From NCBI GenBank assembly GCA_001792895.1, contig MARA01000005.1, forward strand, positions 372,001 to 436,000: DNA of 64,000 bases, read 5' to 3'. The notes below the pieces were generated by a model that worked only from the letters and a program-made list of their open reading frames with translations, had not been told where the DNA came from and made no database searches. The position numbers were made by a program, and so were the translations under genes. How positions within the stretch are numbered: the first letter of the stretch is position 1; every line of letters starts with the position of its first letter. Of this stretch, positions 22,905 to 35,100 are shown piece by piece. The stretch is from Lentinus brumalis (lineage: Eukaryota > Basidiomycota > Agaricomycetes > Polyporales > Polyporaceae).

Positions 22905-23277
22905 GGCGGCGAGAGTCTGGAGGTCGTGGTTTGGGAGCAAGCGAGGCGGAAGTTAATAGCACAGCCGCCGCTCACAAGCATCTTCTATTCTAGTCCCCGG
23001 GCACTTGCATGTGATACTCCTCCTCTCGTGGCAGTCGGGAACTTCTGGTCTGTCGGAATCAGTGCAGCCCGGGCTCAGAATCAGTCTTCAGGCGAACAGG
23101 ATACGAGGGGTCTGTACATAGCTCGCAGCGCGCGGTCGAATCTCGCTTGCGACAATTCAGAGCCCAAGGACCGCTCAAGTACACCGCCCGAGATGCCATC
23201 CCCGACACCGGAAAGGACTGACTCAAGTACTTTCCGTAGAGTACAATTTCTACTACAGTTACGGGTAAATCTTGAGG

Positions 23278-24552
23278 TCAGGTTTCCGCACTCGGTGATT
23301 GTACTAGTACAGCATGGGTCGATTGACAGAGCGCATCGTCGGGTATCCTCTCCTTGATCTCTTGACGGAGTTTGCGAAGCTCCGTAGGCTGCAGCGTGCC
23401 AGAGACGAGCCTGATCGTCTCGCCAGGTCTGCTGCCCGGAACCTCGATGGTATGCTCAGGGCCTGCGTGCGTCGCACCCTCAATCCACTCGCCGCCCAAT
23501 TCCTCGTCAGGGTTGTTGCGACGGCCCAGAAAATTGCGCAACAACTGCGCGTTCTTCTCTTGGTCGTCGATGATGCGTGTGTTGCCGTGCCGCCCGGGCT
23601 TGCATACCACCTTGTGTCTCGGCCAGTCCTGCAGGGACCAAGTAAGTGACCGTCAGGACCCCACGGGCAAAGCGACATACCTGCTTCTGACACTCCTTGC
23701 TGCAGTAGTGCGGCTTGAGGTCCGCAGGGCAGCCCCCTCCGCAGGCCCTGAGCGCCGCCTTGTGCAGACCCTCCACGTTACAGCCCTCCGCTGCGCAGAT
23801 GTACGCGCCCGGGTTCTTCGCAACCTTCGCCCGCCGGCGCCGTTCCTCCGCAACGATCTCGTTCTCCCGCTTCTTCAGCGCGTCCCAGAGCGGCCTGAAC
23901 TCGAGCGCCCAGTCGACCTCTTCTCCAGTGCTGGTGACCTGCACGTCGGTGCCCTGGATGCGCTCCACGACGTCCTTGACGCCAAACCCGACCCAGAGGA
24001 CGGCCGGCTGACGAGTCCGAGCTGCACGCTGTGCGACGCGTGCACCGCAGCGAAGACGAGCGGCGCGTACGGCGACTCCCCGGCAGGGTTGAACGGCCGC
24101 CCGAAGCGATGGAGCTCTGCGTGGTTGTCGGCGCGCGCCTCGTCCGTGTCCAGACACCACTCGTCCCAGTACGCCTGGGCGGCGGCGGAGTGGGCCTGTG
24201 CGCGTATCTCTTCTGGCGCCCTGTCGCCTACGTAGTCCGAGCCGGCGGCGAAGTCGTCCGTGAGCATGTCGAACATGTACAGCGCGCCCTGGAGCGATTT
24301 GCGCTTGACGCCGCAGCCGCTCAGGTAACTACAGAGAGAAGAACGTCAGCGACGATGTCCAGCGGAGGGCTGGGGCACGTACCGGAAGCCGAGCTCGAGG
24401 ATGGCTTCGGGGTCCTGTTCGTGCTCGAAACGCTCTCCGATCTCCCGGGTCGGATGGGCGGTCAGGTAGCGCGAACACTCGCGCATCAACTCTTGCATGT
24501 CCGGCTGCGCGTCGTACGGAAAGCAGCAGTTTTGTTTGATGCTGACGATCAT
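23278..24552 (-). pseudogene. MYND-type zinc finger gene, array copy 3, frameshifted
   Basis: Exon 3 and the finger are intact, but one G is missing from the GGG at about 24003-24008 in exon 2, which shifts the frame upstream of the finger. A second missing base near 24567 lies just 5' of the ATG. A consensus error in a repeat is as likely as real decay. Confidence 0.7.
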
Positions 24553-27500
24553 GTCGTCGTCTGTGCGTGTATTTTGAGCGTGAGTGCAGACAGAAGAAAT
24601 GAACGAGAGATGCTCACGACATGCGGAGCCGCGCGCGACAGGCGGCGTGTTTGCCGTCCCAAGATCCTCCAGATCGATCACTTGGCTCTGAACACTCCGG
24701 GGAATGCATACGACCCAGGGGATGAGCTCGCAGGGGGATACAGACGACCCGGAGATGAGCTCCAGGGGCGTACATGCGACCTGGGGATGTGCTCAGAGGG
24801 CGCAGCTTGCACAGAACGGAGTGCAGGACTGTCCGCCGCTGTGTGCGGGTGTGAGTCGTAAATTGGAGACATACCTTCGTCGCTTACGTTCTCTCTTGTT
24901 CCACGTTTCTTCTCCGCTATGGACTTTCTTGCAGACGGCGCACACTTGAGCTTGGCCGAAGTGCAGGTTGAAAAACGGTGGAGGACGGCGAGACGATTGC
25001 AGAGAGGTAAGTGGCTCAGTCATTGTGAGAACAGTGCAGTATACAGCAACTCTAGCTAGCAGGACCAGTACGACGTCGCGGAGACGTGCAAGAAACCACT
25101 CGAGCACCGCACTCCTCCAGATGTACGGGCGCCTATCATTGCTTCGCGATCCGTGCCGTGCATCCGGCCCGCCGCTCTTCCTCCCACCCGCCATGACATC
25201 CCCTGCTCAGTCTCCTCGTTTGCGCTTTGCTGGGTATCTGGGCAGCTGTGTGAACGCCCGTGGTCTCTGCTCTGGACAGACTCACCTGGGACGACCAAGA
25301 GCACTTGCACTGGAACACATACGGACTTCAAATTGCTGGCAGGCCGCAGGGTTGCGGTCGAGATGCGCAAGGCGGATACGCGGCGTGATAAGTACTCCGA
25401 CTGCGGCGAGCACGTCAACAGCGGTTCCAGAGCGCTGGTACAATAGACGGCGCAGGAAGACGCTGGCGGCAGAGATCAGTTCTCGACGTCTGGCTGGGAC
25501 GCTGCCTGTACAGAGTCGGTAAGCGGGAGGTGAGGACAGCAGATACGGCGAAGACGTACCTCGCGCTGATCCAGTGAGTCGCAGACTTGTGTTCGTCCGA
25601 TCGTTCTTCCAAGACGATTCGGAGACGGTGCAAAGTCGCACAACAGAGGTACGTGCTCGTGGACTTTGGGTTACGAAGGGTGTTGATTCTAGAGACGCCG
25701 CAGTCACCCGAAAACTGCAGCGGGTTGATGGTAAGCTACAGGACTGCGGACGCATAAGTAGGCTGGTCTGGAGGCGAGATGATGACGACGTACCTTGTGC
25801 TGACCGACTTTCCATGTAGGACTGCCTCGAGCATCCTCCCGCGCAGCTAGAAGTCTGCGACTCCGGCGTGAGCCGCGGACATATCGTACGACCGGAGATA
25901 AGCTCGCGCCAGCGTGCGTGTTCGGCGAGCAGTCGACGAATGTCGATCGACAGGCACCGGCTCCTGAAGCCAAGACTCCAGTCGCTGCTCCTCAGACGTC
26001 GCCGGCTTGGAACGCTGTGTCTGCAGCCGGGCCAGGGCGAAGATCGCGGTCGGACGGAGTCCTCCTGGTGTCTCGTCGACGCGGCAGCTCGGTGAGTGCG
26101 TGGCGGACGAGCCACGAGTATATCGACGAGTGCAGGCGAAGCTCCCGCTGTGTGCAACGTTAGAGATGCCGCAGCGTACGAATCTGCTGACGGTGTCGGA
26201 AGGTGGGTCTCTGCTTGTGCGAGCGAGGAGGGCGAAGCCGAGGTTGGGACTGACGATCAGCGGGCTGCTCGAAGGTGGGGGAGGCAACTGGATGCTGCGT
26301 CGGCGCAGGATGTGATCTACATCTTCTGCTCGCGCCGCAGGACTTCAGTACGATGACTGCACAGCGGTGACGATGAGTTTGCGGCTCGAACCAACTCATG
26401 GAGCAGCTCGAAACACTCACCTCGGCCCGCAGTATATCGGCGCAACTCATCAACTGCTCCGTATCACGAGACTTGACGGCCGTGCCCAACCGCGAGTGCG
26501 GCGGACGTACTGTGTCAATGCTATGTGCAGGACGCCGAGTAAGTCCTACGTAGACGCACCGAAAGAACACGGCCGCCATACTCACGACGAATGGATCGGA
26601 TGTGAGTGGAGTTTCCGTACGAGATGTTCAGGCTTGCTGACACTATCGCTCTAGGGCTCAGCTACCTCTGCCAGTAAGGAGGACCACGTACTGTGTATCA
26701 CGTCTGACCCGTCCGCATCGTTTGGGGTAGTCGCCGCAGACTGTCGACCACTCGAGCGACCAGCGGTCGGCGGACGTGCTCGCGGAGAGCACATGAAGTG
26801 CGTGTCGTCGTGGAAGGCATCGTGAGGGCGTGGGAAATGTGACGGCAGGAGAAGAGATATCGGAGGAGGAGAGTGGTGAGTCAGGAAAGTCGACACAACC
26901 TTCGGAATACTACCCGGCGTGTCTAGCACTCGCTTGTCGTCGATATACTGAGCCGAGAAATATGATGGAATTGCCTTGTTATAATCACAGAGTGTGTTGT
27001 GTGTTGCATAAGTTACTTACGATATGCCAAGTTACTCAAGCACAGTAGAGAGCGTACCTGAGCACCATAAATGGTGGCCGCTATTCGATGTCACGATCGT
27101 GAGATAAGTCTGCGGCTCGTTCTCCGCTAACTCATAGACGAGTTCATCCGAAACCCCGCTCAGGGTCGCTCCAAGCTCATATCATCCTGAAAGATTCAGA
27201 GAGCCTCGGTAGAGCACGGCTGCCCACCGACTGAATGTCTCTCAAGGACGTCACCTTGCTCCTCTTAGCACTTCCCAAGTCTCCCCGGACGCAATGAACT
27301 GTGGGAGAGGGGAATGATGGGCAGGGATGCCATGGGAGCAGAGACTCGAGAGCGACAGTACCAACGGCGGTGAGTAGGGCGATGCGAAGCCGAGCGATGC
27401 ACCGTTGTAGGAGCATTGAGCTGTCTCGGAGGCGAGCGTGTGAGATCCAAAAGGAAAAGAGCCGTCAGGGCCATGATGCAAGGTGCGCTTAACATTGCTC

Positions 27501-30432
27501 CGCACGCTTGCGCAGGGTTGAAGCAGCCGGCGCAGGCTCATCCCCATGCATTTGGTGATGGCACCACTTGAGGCTTGCGAGCGAATTGTCTTGCGATTCT
27601 GAAGCCAGCGTACCAACGCAGTATGCCGCGCGGTGAACGCTCAAGAGAGGAGATCAGAATCAGCGCCATTTCGGAGGAGTGTTTTGAGCTGAGAGGAGGT
27701 TCAGGCTGCCATGCGCACGGAGAGGCCAACAGTTAGAATGCGTAAGGAATGCACCTCTGTCTCGCGTCCTGCATCCGCCGTGTTCACTGCGGGCCGCCGT
27801 CCGCTCACCGCAAAAATTGGAAGTGCACACGGCGACTCAGGGTCGGTAGGCCAAGTACACCAGAAGCGACGAACTGGCGTAACCGGTGCTAGAAGTACGC
27901 ATGCATGGCAAATCGGCTATCCATCGTGCGCGCCGCTCGAGTATGGGCCGTCCTCCAAGTCCTCAGAACTCCAAGTGGACCTCCGCCGGGAGCGTTCAGG
28001 AGACACGCAACAGGCGTTACCCTCGAGGAGTGCACTGGTTGACCAGAGTGGGTGCATGGCCAAGTGTTGCACACGCATGTTTTGCGAACTTGTCTAGAAC
28101 ACCATCGAGGGCTAAGATCAGGAAGCCCATTGTCCCCACGCAATTACGGACCTCGAAGCGAGCCGCCATCGCGGAATTGGCACCCTGACCCGATGCAGGC
28201 GCAAACTGCATTTGCAATGGTGTGATATCGCTTCCACGGCGGCGGGATGCGCTGTGCGACACACACCCTCGTCGCCGTGTCGCGGTGCGTGGCCGAAACA
28301 CTCCCAATGCTGCTCGCTATACACGACGGATACCCCGGAGGGTCCGAGAGTGTGGCCAGCACGTCGGGAATCAAGCGTGCTTCGTGTCATCCACGCACGG
28401 GGCTCGAGCAGCCCGTAGCTCCCATGTCGACCGCCGCGACGCCGCATCGCCCAGCCCGAGACTGGAGGATCGAAGCGACAAGCGTTCTCACCAAGAACTA
28501 AGCGATACGAACGCGAGCGTGAGGAAGCCCGCGCCCATCGCACCTGTATACGCGACCCTGAACCCGGCTTCGCAGATTCGCGAGTGGCTAAGTCGCGCTT
28601 AGCCTTCAACATGGGTCTGGGAAAACGCGAGTGACGTACGAGTTCACGGCCGGCGAAGGCAGGGGAAGCGACGGCACACCTGGCGGCGCACGGGCCAGCC
28701 ATCATAGAGCCGCCGCTTCCCCTACATAACCCTCAGCCCGTGCCTGCAATCGTTCCCTCAACCCCCATCCATGCCTCACGCGTTCTGTCCATCCGACTCT
28801 GCCCTGCTGACCGCTCTAGTCTGCCGCCGCCGCCGCCGTTCGTGAGCTCGTCGCCGTGAGCAACATCGCCGACGACAGTCGTAGTTGCGTTCGTCGCCCG
28901 CCGCGGTGAGTCGCCTCTGCCAACTGACCTTGTCCATGTCTCTCGCACTGACCACGCGCGATAGACGGCCTCTTCTCCCGGACGCGCTCGAGTCCGCAGG
29001 TCTGAGCCTACGCTGAGCATCTGCGTTGACTCCTCAGTTGACGAGTCGAGGCTGACTCTGCCCTCGTGGCCGCAGAGCAACACGTCCTCGGTCGATGCTG
29101 GCATTGACACACTGTGATGCGCTGCCGGGTCAGCATCAGATCATATACACATAACGCTAGCCTGCTCACCTTCGCATTGAACAGGGACCCTGTGCACCTC
29201 CGCTACCCGCTCTCTCCCACCCGTCGCTTCCGATGCGCTGTGCGCGTTCGCGTCACAACATGCCGGACTGCCGGTGCAGTTCTATCCGTGGTGAGCTACG
29301 CTGTTGCTGAGCTCGTTCATCGCGTACTGACTGAGTGCCCGCGTCGTGACCTTTTAGTGATATAAGCGTGTCGCGACAGAGCAGTGAGGGTGGGCGACTC
29401 GATGATCTGGTGCAGGGACGACAGTACGTCGATAGAGGTGTGCGGCAACGCAGGCCGCCATCAGTTGCGAGGTAAGACGGGTCCGCCCTCCGACGTGCTG
29501 CATGAGATCTGCGGGGAACGGCACTGTGGTTGCGACAGGGAGACCAGTAAGCATCAAGTACAGGAGACGTAAGACATACCACGCTGGGGTGTACATAGCG
29601 GGCAGACGGGTTCTCCTGCCGTCGGTACGCGAGCCAGCCGATATTGTGTGCTTGTGGGGATGACCGGAGGGGCGGGCTGTGCTCAGATGCCGCTGAGGAA
29701 TGTTGTGCTGCAATCGGTGGGAATGGGTCCAGCGTGATCGGGTAGAGCTCACGAGCTTGAGTCATGGATGCCAAGATGAAGCTGGAGTCGCAGTAAGAGA
29801 GTGAGTATGGACAGTAGCAATGTAATAAAGAAACCGTTATCACCCTGACGTTCGCGTGCGGGCTTGTAGGGTCCCGAGACAGGAGACAGAGAGACGGGGA
29901 CTTGGAGTGCAAGACCATGTTGGAGATATGTCGGCCGCCGTTCTCGCTGCTGGCGACCGAGCAATTGCTGCAAGAGCAACGGCAGGACGTACGTGCAGTG
30001 GTGAACGACGTGACCCGGCGTTGGTCTGCGTCATGGTCGCACAGAGGCTTGGGATGGCACGTAGTACTTACGTGGAGATGGAGAGGCTGAGATTGGGAAC
30101 GTCCACAGCGACGGCACACGGGAGACGTCGAAGGTCGCGGAGAACATATAGCATTGGAGGATGTACGATACACGGTGGGAAGCGACTATATGCGTCGGGG
30201 ATGATGTGCAGCTGCAGTAAAGAGAGCGGACTCACGAGAGCGCAACCAGCGCGACCTTGCGCGCAGCAGCTGCGCTGCTTGAGGGCGGACGATTGCATGG
30301 AGGGAGGAGGGCGAAGGAAGGCGACAAAACAGATGTGGAGACCGGAGTGGAAGAGGGCGCGGACGGAGAGAAGCGACGCAGAAGAGCGACTTGCAGAGAG
30401 AGGGACGCGTCGAGCGGTGTGGCGACACTGGC
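24553..30432. other. Unit 3 spacer
   Basis: Copy of the unit 1 spacer, including the 350-base segment missing in unit 2. The candidate exon (25286-25505) is still open. Other frames are broken by single-base gaps. Confidence 0.5.
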
Positions 30433-30522
30433 GCTGCATGTCAGCATCCGCACCGTAGTAGTATGACGCGGGCGTGTCCGGTGTAGCCGCATGCCCGTCA
30501 AGCGTGCGTTTTGTGCCTGCAT
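30433..30522 (-). pseudogene. Truncated acyltransferase exon 1, start of unit 4
   Basis: Same remnant, ATG equivalent at 30522, with one base missing compared with units 2, 3 and 5, so the 30-codon frame is shifted. Confidence 0.85.
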
Positions 30523-30890
30523 GGCGGCGAGAGTCTGGAGGTCGTGGTTTGGGAGCAAGCGAGGCGGAAGTTAATAGCACAGCCGCCGCTCACAAGCATC
30601 TTCTATTCTAGTCCCCGGGCTTGCATGTGATACTCCTCCTCTCGTGGCAGTCGGGAACTTCTGGTCTGTCGGAATCAGTGCAGCCCGGGCTCAGAATCAG
30701 TCTTCAGGCGAACAGGATACGAGGGGTCTGTACATAGCTCGCAGCGCGCGGTCGAATCTCGCTTGCGACAATTCAGAGCCCAAGGACCGCTCAAGTACAC
30801 CGCCCGAGATGCCATCCCCGACACCGAAAGGACTGACTCAAGTACTTTCCGTAGAGTACAATTTCCTACAGTTACGGGTAAATCTTGAGG

Positions 30891-32150
30891 TCAGGTTTCC
30901 GCACTCGGTGATTGTACTAGTACAGCATGGGTCGATTGACAGAGCGCATCGTCGGGTATCCTCTCCTTGATCTCTTGACGGAGTTTGCGAAGCTCCGTAG
31001 GCTGCAGCGTGCCGAGACGAGCCTGATCGTCTCGCCAGGTCTGCTGCCCGGAACCTCGATGGTATGCTCAGGGCCTGCGTGCGTCGCACCCTCAATCCAC
31101 TCGCCGCCCAATTCCTCGTCAGGGTTGTTGCGAGGCCCAGAAAATTGCAACAACTGCGTTCTTCTCTTGGTCGTCGATGATGCGTGTTTGCCGTGCCGCC
31201 CGGGCTTGCATACCACCTTGTGTCTCGGCCAGTCCTGCAGGGACCAAGTAAGTGACCGTCAGGACCCACGGGCAAAGCGACATACCTGCTTCTGACACTC
31301 CTTGCTGCAGTAGTGCGGCTTGAGGTCCGCAGGGCAGCCCCCTCCGCAGGCCCTGAGCGCCGCCTTGTGCAGACCCTCCACGTTACAGCCCTCCGCGCGC
31401 AGATGTACGCGCCCGGGTTCTTCGCAACCTTCGCCCGCCGGCGCCGTTCCTCCGCAACGATCTCGTTCTCCCGCTTCTTCAGCGCGTCCCAGAGCGGCCT
31501 GAACTCGAGCGCCCAGTCGACCTCTTCTCCAGTGCTGGTGACCTGCACGTCGGTGCCCTGGATGCGCTCCACGACGTCCTTGACGCCAAACCCGACCCAG
31601 AGGACGGCCGGCTGACGAGTCCGAGCTGCACGCTGTGCGACGCGTGCACCGCAGCGAAGACGAGCGGCGCGTACGGCGACTCCCCGGCAGGGTTGAACGG
31701 CCGCCCGAAGCGATGGAGCTCTGCGTGGTTGTCGGCGCGCGCCTCGTCCGTGTCCAGACACCACTCGTCCCAGTACGCCTGGGCGGCGGCGGAGTGGGCC
31801 TGTGCGCGTATCTCTTCTGGCGCCCTGTCGCCTACGTAGTCCGAGCCGGCGGCGAAGTCGTCCGTGAGCATGTCGAACATGTACAGCGCGCCCTGGAGCG
31901 ATTTGCGCTTGACGCCGCAGCCGCTCAGGTAACTACAGAGAAGAACGTCAGCGACGTCCAGCGGAGGGCTGGGGCACGTACCGGAAGCCGAGCTCGAGGA
32001 TGGCTTCGGGTCCTGTTCGTGCTCGAAACGCTCTCCGATCTCCCGGGTCGGATGGGCGGTCAGGTAGCGCGAACACTCGCGCATCAACTCTTGCATGTCC
32101 GGCTGCGCGTCGTACGGAAAGCAGCAGTTTTGTTTGATGCTGACGATCAT
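30891..32150 (-). pseudogene. MYND-type zinc finger gene, array copy 4, several frameshifts
   Basis: Alignable from ATG at 32150 to the stop at 30891, but single- or double-base gaps near 31012, 31130, 31147, 31187, 31265, 31396 and 31612 destroy the frame in exons 2 and 3 and the zinc-finger region. Most of these gaps match sites where copy 5 differs from copies 1-3, so the damage may be technical. Confidence 0.75.
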
Positions 32151-35100
32151 GTCGTCGTCTGTGCGGTGTATTTTGAGCGTGAGTGCAGACAGAAGAAATG
32201 AACGAGAGATGCTCACGACATGCGGAGCCGCGCGCGACAGGCGGCGTGTTTGCCGTCCCAAGATCCTCCAGATCGATCACTTGGCTCTGAACACTCCGGG
32301 GAATGCATACGACCCAGGGGATGAGCTCGCAGGGGGATACAGACGACCCGGAGATGAGCTCCAGGGGCGTACATGCGACCTGGGGATGTGCTCAGAGGGC
32401 GCAGCTTGCACAGAACGGAGTGCAGGACTGTCCGCCGCTGTGTGCGGGTGTGAGTCGTAAATTGGAGACATACCTTCGTCGCTTACGTTCTCTCTTGTTC
32501 CACGTTTCTTCTCCGCTATGGACTTTCTTGCAGACGGCGCACACTTGAGCTTGGCCGAAGTGCAGGTTGAAAACGGTGGGAGGACGGCGAGACGATTGCA
32601 GAGAGGTAAGTGGCTCAGTCATTGTGAGAACAGTGCAGTATACAGCAACTCTAGCTAGCAGGACCAGTACGACGTCGCGGAGACGTGCAAGAAACCACTC
32701 GAGCACCGCACTCCTCCAGATGTACGGGCGCCTATCATTGCTTCGCGATCCGTGCCGTGCATCCGGCCCGCCGCTCTTCCTCCCACCCGCCATGACATCC
32801 CTCGTTTGCGCTTTGCTGGGTATCTGGGCAGCTGTGTGAACGCCGCGGTCTCTGCTCTGGACAGACTCACCTGGGACGACCAAGAGCACTTGCACTGGAA
32901 CACATACGGACTTCAAATTGCTGGCAGGCCGCAGGGTTGCGGTCGAGATGCGCAAGGCGGATACGCGGCGTGATAAGTACTCCGACTGCGGCGAGCACGT
33001 CAACAGCGGTTCCAGAGCGCTGGTACAATAGACGGCGCAGGAAGACGCTGGCGGCAGAGATCAGTTCTCGACGTCTGGCTGGGACGCTGCCTGTACAGAG
33101 TCGGTAAGCGGGAGGTGAGGACAGCAGATACGGCGAAGACGTACCTCGCGCTGATCCAGTGAGTCCGCAGACTTGTGTTCGTCCGATCGTTCTTCCAAGA
33201 CGATTCGGAGACGGTGCAAAGTCGCACAACAGAGGTACGTGCTCGTGGACTTTGGGTTACGAAGGGTGTTGATTCTAGAGACGCCGCAGTCACCCGAAAA
33301 CTGCAGCGGGTTGATGGTAAGCTACAGGACTGCGGACGCATAAGTAGGCTGGTCTGGAGGCGAGATGATGACGACGTACCTTGTGCTGACCGACTTTCCA
33401 TGTAGGACTGCCTCGAGCATCCTCCCGCGCAGCTAGAAGTCTGCGACTCCGGCGTGGCCGCGCAGACATATCGTACGACCGGAGATAAGCTCGCGCCAGC
33501 GTGCGTGTTCGGCGAGCAGTCGACGAATGTCGATCGACAGGCACCGGCTCCTGAAGCCAAGACTCCAGTCGCTGCTCCTCAGACGTCGCCGGCTTGGAAC
33601 GCTGTGTCTGCAGCCGGGCCAGGGCGAAGATCGCGGTCGGACGGAGTCCTCCTGGTGTCTCGTCGACGCGGCAGCTCGGTGAGTGCGTGGCGGACGAGCC
33701 ACGAGTATATCGACGAGTGCAGGCGAAGCTCCCGCTGTGTGCAACGTTAGAGATGCCGCAGCGTACGAATCTATGCTGACGGTGTCGGAAGGTGGGTCTC
33801 TGCTTGTGCGAGCGAGGAGGGCGAAGCCGAGGTTGGGACTGACGATCAGCGGGCTGCTCGAAGGTGGGGGAGGCAACTGGATGCTGCGTCGGCGCAGGAT
33901 GTGATCTACATCTTCTGCTCGCGCCGCAGGACTTCAGTACGATGACTGCACAGCGGTGACGATGAGTTTGCGGCTCGAACCAACTCATGGAGCAGCTCGA
34001 AACACTCACCTCGGCCCGCAGTATATCGGCGCAACTCATCAACTGCTCCGTATCACGAGACTTGACGGCCGTGCCCAACCGCGAGTGCGGCGGACGTACT
34101 GTGTCAATGCTATGTGCAGGACGCCGAGTAAGTCCTACGTAGACGCACCGAAAGAACACGGCCGCCATACTCACGACGAATGGATCGGATGTGAGTGGAG
34201 TTTCCGTACGAGATGTTCAGGCTTGCTGACACTATCGCTCTAGGGCTCAGCTACCTCTGCCAGTAAGGAGGACCACGTACTGTGTATCACGTCTGACCCG
34301 TCCGCATCGTTTGGGGTAGTCGCCGCAGACTGTCGACCACTCGAGCGACCAGCGGTCGGCGGACGTGCTCGGCGGAGAGCACATGAAGTGCGTGTCGTCG
34401 TGGAAGGCATCGTGAGGGCGTGGGAAATGTGACGGCAGGAGAAGAGATATCGGAGGAGGAGAGTGGTGAGTCAGGAAAGTCGACACAACCTTCGGAATAC
34501 TACCCGGCGTGTCTAGCACTCGCTTGTCGTCGATATACTGAGCCGAGAAATATGATGGAATTGCCTTGTTATAATCACAGAGTGTGTTGTGTGTTGCATA
34601 AGTTACTTACGATATGCCAAGTTACTCAAGCACAGTAGAGAGCGTACCTGAGCACCATAAATGGTGGCCGCTATTCGATGTCACGATCGTGAGATGAGTC
34701 TGCGGCTCGTTGTCCGCTAACTCATAGACGAGTTCATCCGAAACCCCGCTCAGGGTCGCTCCAAGCTCATATCATCCTGAAAGATTCAGAGAGCCTCGGT
34801 AGAGCACGGCTGCCCACCGACTGAATGTCTCTCAAGGACGTCACCTTGCTCCTCTTAGCACTTCCCAAGTCTCCCCGGACGCAATGAACTGTGGGAGAGG
34901 GGAATGATGGGCAGGGATGCCATGGGAGCAGAGACTCGAGAGCGACAGTACCAACGGCGGTGAGTAGGGCGATGCGAAGCCGAGCAGATGCACCGTTGTA
35001 GGAGCATTGAGCTGTCTCCCGGAGGCGAGCGTGTGAGATCCAAAAGAAAAGAGCGTCAGGGCCATGATGCAAGGTGCGCTTAACATTGCTCCGCACGCTT

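Larger units (their letters stand above)
22814..30432. repeat. Tandem array unit 3 (7619 bases)
   Basis: Like units 1 and 2, but with many one- and two-base deletions, especially at about 25.5-25.9, 27.4-27.9 and 30.2-30.5 kb. Most fall at bases where other units disagree. The order of genes is unchanged. Confidence 0.95.
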
